From Wolfiporia cocos (lineage: Eukaryota > Basidiomycota > Agaricomycetes > Polyporales > Phaeolaceae), in NCBI GenBank assembly GCA_029448655.1, contig JACCLO010000014.1, forward strand, positions 496,001-560,000: a stretch of DNA of 64,000 bases, read 5' to 3'. The position numbers were made by a program, and so were the translations under genes. Below are positions 58,674 through 64,000 of the stretch, one piece after another (the stretch's first letter is position 1; each line of letters starts with the position of its first letter). The notes beneath the pieces are model-generated. The model searched no databases. It was not told where the DNA came from and saw only the letters and a list, made by a program, of their open reading frames with translations.

Positions 58674-61391
58674 TCACAGCTTAGGCTTGGGTATCAATGG
58701 CAGTTTGCCTTGCTTCTTCATCTCCTTCGCACGATCGCGCAACACCCGACGCAGCAGCTTCCCACTCGGGTTCTTTGGAATCACATCAACGAACTCCACG
58801 CCAGCCGCTAGCCTCTTGTAGTGTACTTTTGTGTCCGAAACGTGCTGGATAGTACGGTCAAGATAAACGTCAGCGCATGGTAACCCCTACCTCAGGGCAC
58901 GGGCGACAAACTTTCATAAGCGTAGCCTTGATTCTCTCCGTTTCTCCAGGATCCTTCTTCACACGCTCGAGCGCATTCGGACTCAATGCGACAAATGCGA
59001 GCGGAAGCTCGCCGCTGTAGTCGTCTGGCACGCCAACCACACAGACATCGGACACATCGGGATGATCCAAGAGATGTCCCTCAAGCTCAGCAGGCGCCAC
59101 TGTAACGTGGTCAGTTTGTAAAGTTCCAGCTCATAGCTTCTCTGGTGACTTTCTGACCTTGGAAGCCTTTTACTTTCAATAGTTCCTATATTATCATCAA
59201 GGTGAGGTCACTGTCTGATTACTACGAGCTGAAGACTTACCTTGATACGATCGACCACGAACACTTCCGCAGACTCGTTAATTATTACTTCATCTCCTGT
59301 GTATAGCCATCCATCAACGAACGTCTCTTTGGTCCTGAAATGCGTCGACGCTATTAGATCTGGCCTTAACGATCACTAAACCACTGACGCCTCCTCGTTG
59401 TTCAGGTATCTCAGCGCCAATGCGGGCCCCTTCACCACTAGCTGACCAGGTTTGTTATACCCAGCGTGAGAACCATCGGGCTGTACAACGCGTGCAATTA
59501 TGCCAGGAATGAGCCGCCCGGCGCTCCCCGGGGTGCAGACCTTTTGCTCATTCTGCGGGAAGGACACCGTTGTGCACGCTTCTGTCATGCCTGTCAGAGC
59601 GTGGATGGGATCACTCAATATCTGGTACACCCAGTACAGATCTTGTATTCACCATAGCCCTGCCCGATGCGGGCGCGGGGCAATATCTCGGCAAGCCGCC
59701 ATGTCAGCTCAGCTGAGAGAGGTGCGGCTCCGCACATGATCATGTGGACAGAGCTCAGATCGTGCTGCTTGACCGCAGGATGCTACACAACGCGTATGAG
59801 AGTCCATACTTGTGATAATCATCTAAGAGATACCTTGCATAGCAAAAGAATCATCGGAGGAACCACACTAGTGCATGAGCGTTAGCACATACTCCACTTC
59901 TGGCGGATGCGTGATCACCTGAGTTGGTTGATCCGGTACCGCTCAATGCTCTTGAGCATGTCAACGAAATTGAATTTAGGCACAACAACCAAAGTTGACT
60001 AGGCTTCTTGTCAGTTTCCTCACTATGATGCGTAGAAACGACATGCACGTACCGCGTAGAAGATTGAGAAATGCATGATGACCACAAGACCATAGATGTC
60101 TAACCAGTGCAACCCTTATGAGCACGGATTGCATGTTACACCTGTTTCTCTGTACATACGGAAGAAGGGTAAGACTGGAAAATAATCAGCCTGCCTTTAC
60201 AAAGAAAAATAATACAAAATACAAATACACACCAGCTATTGCAACATCACCGGGCCGCCATTTCCTTTCCTCCCATGGCAGCGTCTGCAGATTCGCTAGA
60301 TGCGACATCTGAATTACATTGGCTATAGGTGCATAGTGAGGGATGCACACCGCCTACTTGCCCGGTTGATCACATCTGATCCCCGTTGTATACATGAATA
60401 AAAAAACAAACCTTTGGTCTGCCAGTCGTTCCACTCGAAAAGCTGAGAAAAGCCAACTTTGTCTTGCCCTCGCCCGGGTTGAGCCGGCGCTCCGTGAAGG
60501 ATGGCGGCTTAGAATATCCCTCTTCGGCAAGTTGCTGTATAGTGACGCACGAATTGTTGGGAAGTGAGTCAAATAACACAATTCGGTCAGGAGGAAGTCC
60601 GGCTGCACGAGCCGCATCTGTAGCCACTTCATAGCTCCACGGATGGACGAATAATAACTTCGCCTTGGTTGTGGTCAACTGATACTCAAGTTCGCCGGCC
60701 ATGTAAGCAGGATTTGCCGCGCTAATGTATCGTTTTATAGCTTGCTTGCTCCAATTCTGCAGCAACGTGACACGTACGTGACGATGGCGCCCAATCTGTG
60801 TACCGCCCTGATAATCAAATCATGATGATTTCGTTGGAAATGCTCAGCCAAGTAATAATGCATCGTACCACACTGCAACGGGGTAGTCTATCCATGAAAC
60901 ATGTCAGAGAGTCCGATAGACGCGTTGGCGGAGTGTCACGCACCGACGTGGTTCGGGCTGAAGATGCACACTGGTATTGTTTCCGATCAATCCTTCTCAT
61001 GCCAATGGCAAGACATCGAGTTCTTACCTACATCATCCTCTGCTGTACAATCTCAGGTATAAGCATAGTTATTCAGCCAGATGGTAGCTCTGGACGTACA
61101 GATCCTCCATCGCGAGCTGATCCCATTTGCAAGGCCCTGGGTACGAGAGCGAATCTGCGAGGAAGATATTCGCGTCAAGTCCGGAGTAGACAGCAATCGA
61201 CCTATATGTATGGCTCGCACCTCCGTATAGCTGATCATCCTCCCTGTCGCATCCTCGACCAGCCACGGATTGGTCTGTGCCGAAGGTGCGACGGGCCGCG
61301 ACTCATGATTCATGTCGAGCATGAATTGCACGACAGTCACATCGTCCGGGATATGTGGCACAGGTCCTCCTGGGCCATGAATCTCTGACAT
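58674..61391 (-). CDS. Acyl-CoA synthetase, 4-coumarate-CoA-ligase type, copy 2
   Basis: Paralog of the gene at 51208-53950, similar from start (MSEIHGPGGPVPHIPDDVTV) to end, with nearly the same intron positions. I followed it without a lesion (about 575 residues). Motifs: VCIFSPNHVDYPVAVW, LAFLSFSSGTTGRPK, VLPFFHIYGLVVIMHF, MCGAAPLSAEL, RIGQGYGMTEACT, DGWLYTGDEVIIN, VDRIKELLKVKGFQVAPAEL and the catalytic Lys in PKNPSGKLLRR. It ends PKL, a variant of the peroxisomal signal. The two copies lie in the same orientation with GH55 between them, so they arose by tandem duplication with GH55 captured in between, or by duplication of a larger block. Substrates may differ: the linker residues near the acyl pocket vary between copies. 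Confidence 0.9.
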
Positions 61392-62073
61392 TGTTCAGTA
61401 GGAGTCGCAATGAAGCCTGGATGGTAGTGGTTCGGGAGCAAGCCGTAGAACGGTGTAGCGGATGCGAATTGAAAATCCCGACCACGCATTTGTTTATGTC
61501 AAGAGAATGGCTCACGCTAGTCCACGCGCCTCTCACACGACGTTCTCATGCTCTATGTTCCGCGCCACGTGAGACGGATAAATCCCGATTCATCTAAGCG
61601 GAGAGCGATCGCGGATTGATTAACAGTGATGCAGATGTGCTGAACATATATCTGAGTTGTGGAGGCTACAGAGATTCAAGCTGACTCAGGTCGTTGTGGC
61701 TTGATCAATCATTCGAGAGCTCCTCAGAGAAGCAACTGGACAGCGATGATCCTAGGATCATCGCGATGCCACCACCGGAATCTGACTGAACCGACGGACG
61801 GTTTAATTGATAGTGTGAGCAAATCACGTCGTCGATCCCATACATCAGTCCCGGTAACTTACAGACCTTCATACACAACACGGTTGAAATTACAATGACG
61901 CATATCGATGCTCATAGCGCTTATGTAAAACCCCCCTGAGCTCAATCTCGGGGAAGATCACACAGCAAATGTGGGATCTTTAGTAGGATCTACCATGCAA
62001 CTGTCACTACAGCTTTAGTGTGTTGAGCCCGCTCGAGCTTAACTCACCGCTGGACTGTCATTGATGCATGGAG
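61392..62073. other. Intergenic region between synthetase copy 2 and aldehyde dehydrogenase
   Basis: A 682-bp stretch without a supportable gene; it contains the promoter of synthetase copy 2 and the 3' flank of the dehydrogenase gene. Confidence 0.4.
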
Positions 62074-64000
62074 CTATGTAGAGTCAAATTGCACGCCCTG
62101 CGCTAATGGCGCTGCGTCCGAGAAATTGATCGTGCAAGCGCTCCAGCGCACATATTGCTTCCACGCGTCACCACCCGACTCACGACCCCTGAGAAGCAGA
62201 TAGCAATCGTGAGTAACGTACTCATGTCAAGAGCCGGCACCCAGGCTTACCATCCGGTACTCTGCAAGTCATGGCATATCTCGATTAGTCTCGTGCAACT
62301 TAAACTCTTCGAGGTACTGACCTTGTTTCCTCCGAAGGCTGCACCGATTTCTGCGCCGCTTGTGCCAACGTTGACCTGACAGAGGTCAGTTGCTGTAGAA
62401 GTCATGTACGTTGATCTGTGTACACACTCACATTGACGATTCCTGCGTCTGATCCAGCAGGTCCGATCCACTTGCCTACGTTCCTTATATCTCTCGTCCA
62501 CAAGCTGCTGCTCAGACCCTACCAGCGCTGCGAATGAGCCATTTGTTCGCGTGCAGTGTTGTGTACGTACCTGTGGTACTGCGTTGTTCCACTCAATGGC
62601 TTGCTCCAGCTCATCAAAAATCCCAACAGTTAACACAGGCGCGAACGTCTCCGTTCTCCACAGTTCATCCTTCATATCGACCTTATCCAACACTGCCACA
62701 GTCGGCCTCACCCAGTTCCCACCCCTGAACCCGTCATCCAGATCGGCAGCCGTATATGCCCGCCCGCCCAGCATGGGCTCCACCCCCGCCGCGCGCAGCC
62801 GCCCGATCGCCTTCTCAAAAACCCCTACCGCAGCACGCGTGTGCAGCGGCCCAAGGCGTGTCCCGGTATCGAGCGGGTCACCCGGCTTGAGTGGCGCGTA
62901 GAACGCCTGCAGCTTCTGCAGGAATGAGGGCGCAACGTCGCGATGTAGGAAGAGCCGGCGCGTGGACGTGCACCGCTGGCCAGCAGTCCCGACCGCGCCG
63001 AAGAAGACGGCGGGGACGGCGAGCGAAAGGTCCGCATCCGGCATCACAATAGCAGCTGCATAAACTTGTTTAGGCAGTGTCATGTTTCAAGTCCTGGCAG
63101 CGACTGACCATTGTTCCCACCGAGCTCGAGCAGCACCTTTCCAAAGCGCGACTGGACCACTTTGCCGACTTCACGGCCGACGGTCTCGCTGCCCGTGAAA
63201 GACACTGGCTTGTCGTCAGTACGATTAATGTTTGGTATAAATGAGGGCTCACCCATGTCAACATCAGTACTTCCTACCACGCCTTCCCCGACATCCTTCC
63301 CTCCGGTGACGAGCCCGGCGATGGCACCTGGGAAGGAGTTGCGCTCCAGTACGTGCGAGACAATCTTGGTCACCGCGATAGAGCACAGTGGTGTGCTGGG
63401 AGACGGCTTCCAGAGAGTTGCGTTTCCTGCAGCAAGCGAGAGGGCGAGATTCCTGGAATCATGTCGGCGGGGTTGCGTGTATATATGCTTCGTTATACAC
63501 ACCAGCCATATACTGCGACGGGAAAATTGAACGCAGATAATACACCGACCACGCCGAGAGGGTTCGGAACTGGACTAGCAAGTCAATGATACAGAGTTGC
63601 TGTGAGAATAAGTGTTGTCGTACCTTCAAGAATGCTGTGCCCTGGCCGCTCAGATGCGACTACGCGTCCATTCATCATGCGCGAAAGACCGACCGCATAA
63701 TCGGCAATGTCAACAAACTCTTGCACCTCTCCGACACCCTCTGTCCGGACCTTGCCCATCTCAAGTGAGACCAGCGCACCAAGCTCCTCACGCTGCGAGA
63801 GTCGGGAATATCAGGTTATATTCGACAACATACTTGCAGACATGCGCACCTTGGCTGCAAGAGCCTCACGGATTTGCCGCAGAACTTCGCCCCTTTTGGG
63901 TGCGGGCACCATCCTGAACAACTCATACGCCTCGCGCGACTTGGCTAATGCGGTACGTACATCCTGGGGCGATGCAGACCTTACACGCGCGAGTACCTCG
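62074..64000 (-). CDS. Aldehyde dehydrogenase, ALDH7 (antiquitin) type, partial
   Basis: The stop is at 62074; the 5' end lies beyond the window. Exons visible from the right edge inwards encode [20 protein letters not shown], the cofactor-side [34 protein letters not shown], the general-base glutamate in [10 protein letters not shown], the catalytic cysteine in [54 protein letters not shown] and the C-terminal [22 protein letters not shown]7 enzymes oxidise semialdehydes such as alpha-aminoadipic semialdehyde in lysine breakdown, or other aldehydes. No lesion is seen in the visible part. The short conserved tail is encoded by its own exon ([18 protein letters not shown]). Confidence 0.92.

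Overview
This window is nuclear DNA from a basidiomycete fungus, most likely an agaricomycete such as a wood-decay polypore. The evidence is dense small introns (about 45-80 bp) in nearly every gene, an organism-like gene set (Set1, Ire1, Orc5, His6, Asterix, Jip5, GH55 glucanase, DExxD-type sesquiterpene synthase) and short lineage-specific proteins. I built the gene models by hand from splice signals, reading phase and family knowledge. In models where I list exon positions, exon lengths sum to a whole number of codons; no computation or database search was run.

Left third (1-21400). A small lineage-specific gene (360-952) is followed by a broken ORC5 fragment (1237-1770). Both are an inverted, internally deleted copy of a locus at 14036-17250, where ORC5 is intact and the small gene carries a stop codon, so each copy kept a different gene. 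Between them lie a secreted S41-family peptidase-like gene (14 exons), an Asterix/PAT-complex gene, a sugar transporter and a glutamine-synthetase-like gene. A large single-pass membrane protein of unknown function follows at 17924-21368, with one unusually long intron.

Middle (22269-40704). This is a tightly packed housekeeping block: HIS6 (histidine synthesis) divergent from SET1 (H3K4 methyltransferase, with a long polyproline tract), seryl-tRNA synthetase divergent from a small acidic protein, a serine-rich membrane protein, IRE1 (unfolded protein response kinase/RNase) and JIP5 (WD40 ribosome-biogenesis protein). IRE1 and JIP5 share a promoter of only about 200 bp.

Right third (42576-64000). 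This is accessory DNA. An intact sesquiterpene synthase lies beside a P450 relic that has lost its 5' half and carries a frameshift. The P450 is cut at the outer edge of a pair of ~215-bp inverted repeats, each holding a tRNA-like unit with RNA polymerase III A and B boxes and a T4 terminator. Between the repeats sits a very young non-coding LTR element (two 560-bp LTRs that look identical, 797-bp interior, TGGAG target duplication). Beyond it are two homologous acyl-CoA synthetases with peroxisomal-type C-termini (AKL, PKL) flanking a GH55 beta-1,3-glucanase, and the 3' part of an ALDH7-type aldehyde dehydrogenase that runs off the window.

Two splicing oddities recur: GC-AG introns in at least five genes, and apparent 3-nucleotide exons in two genes.
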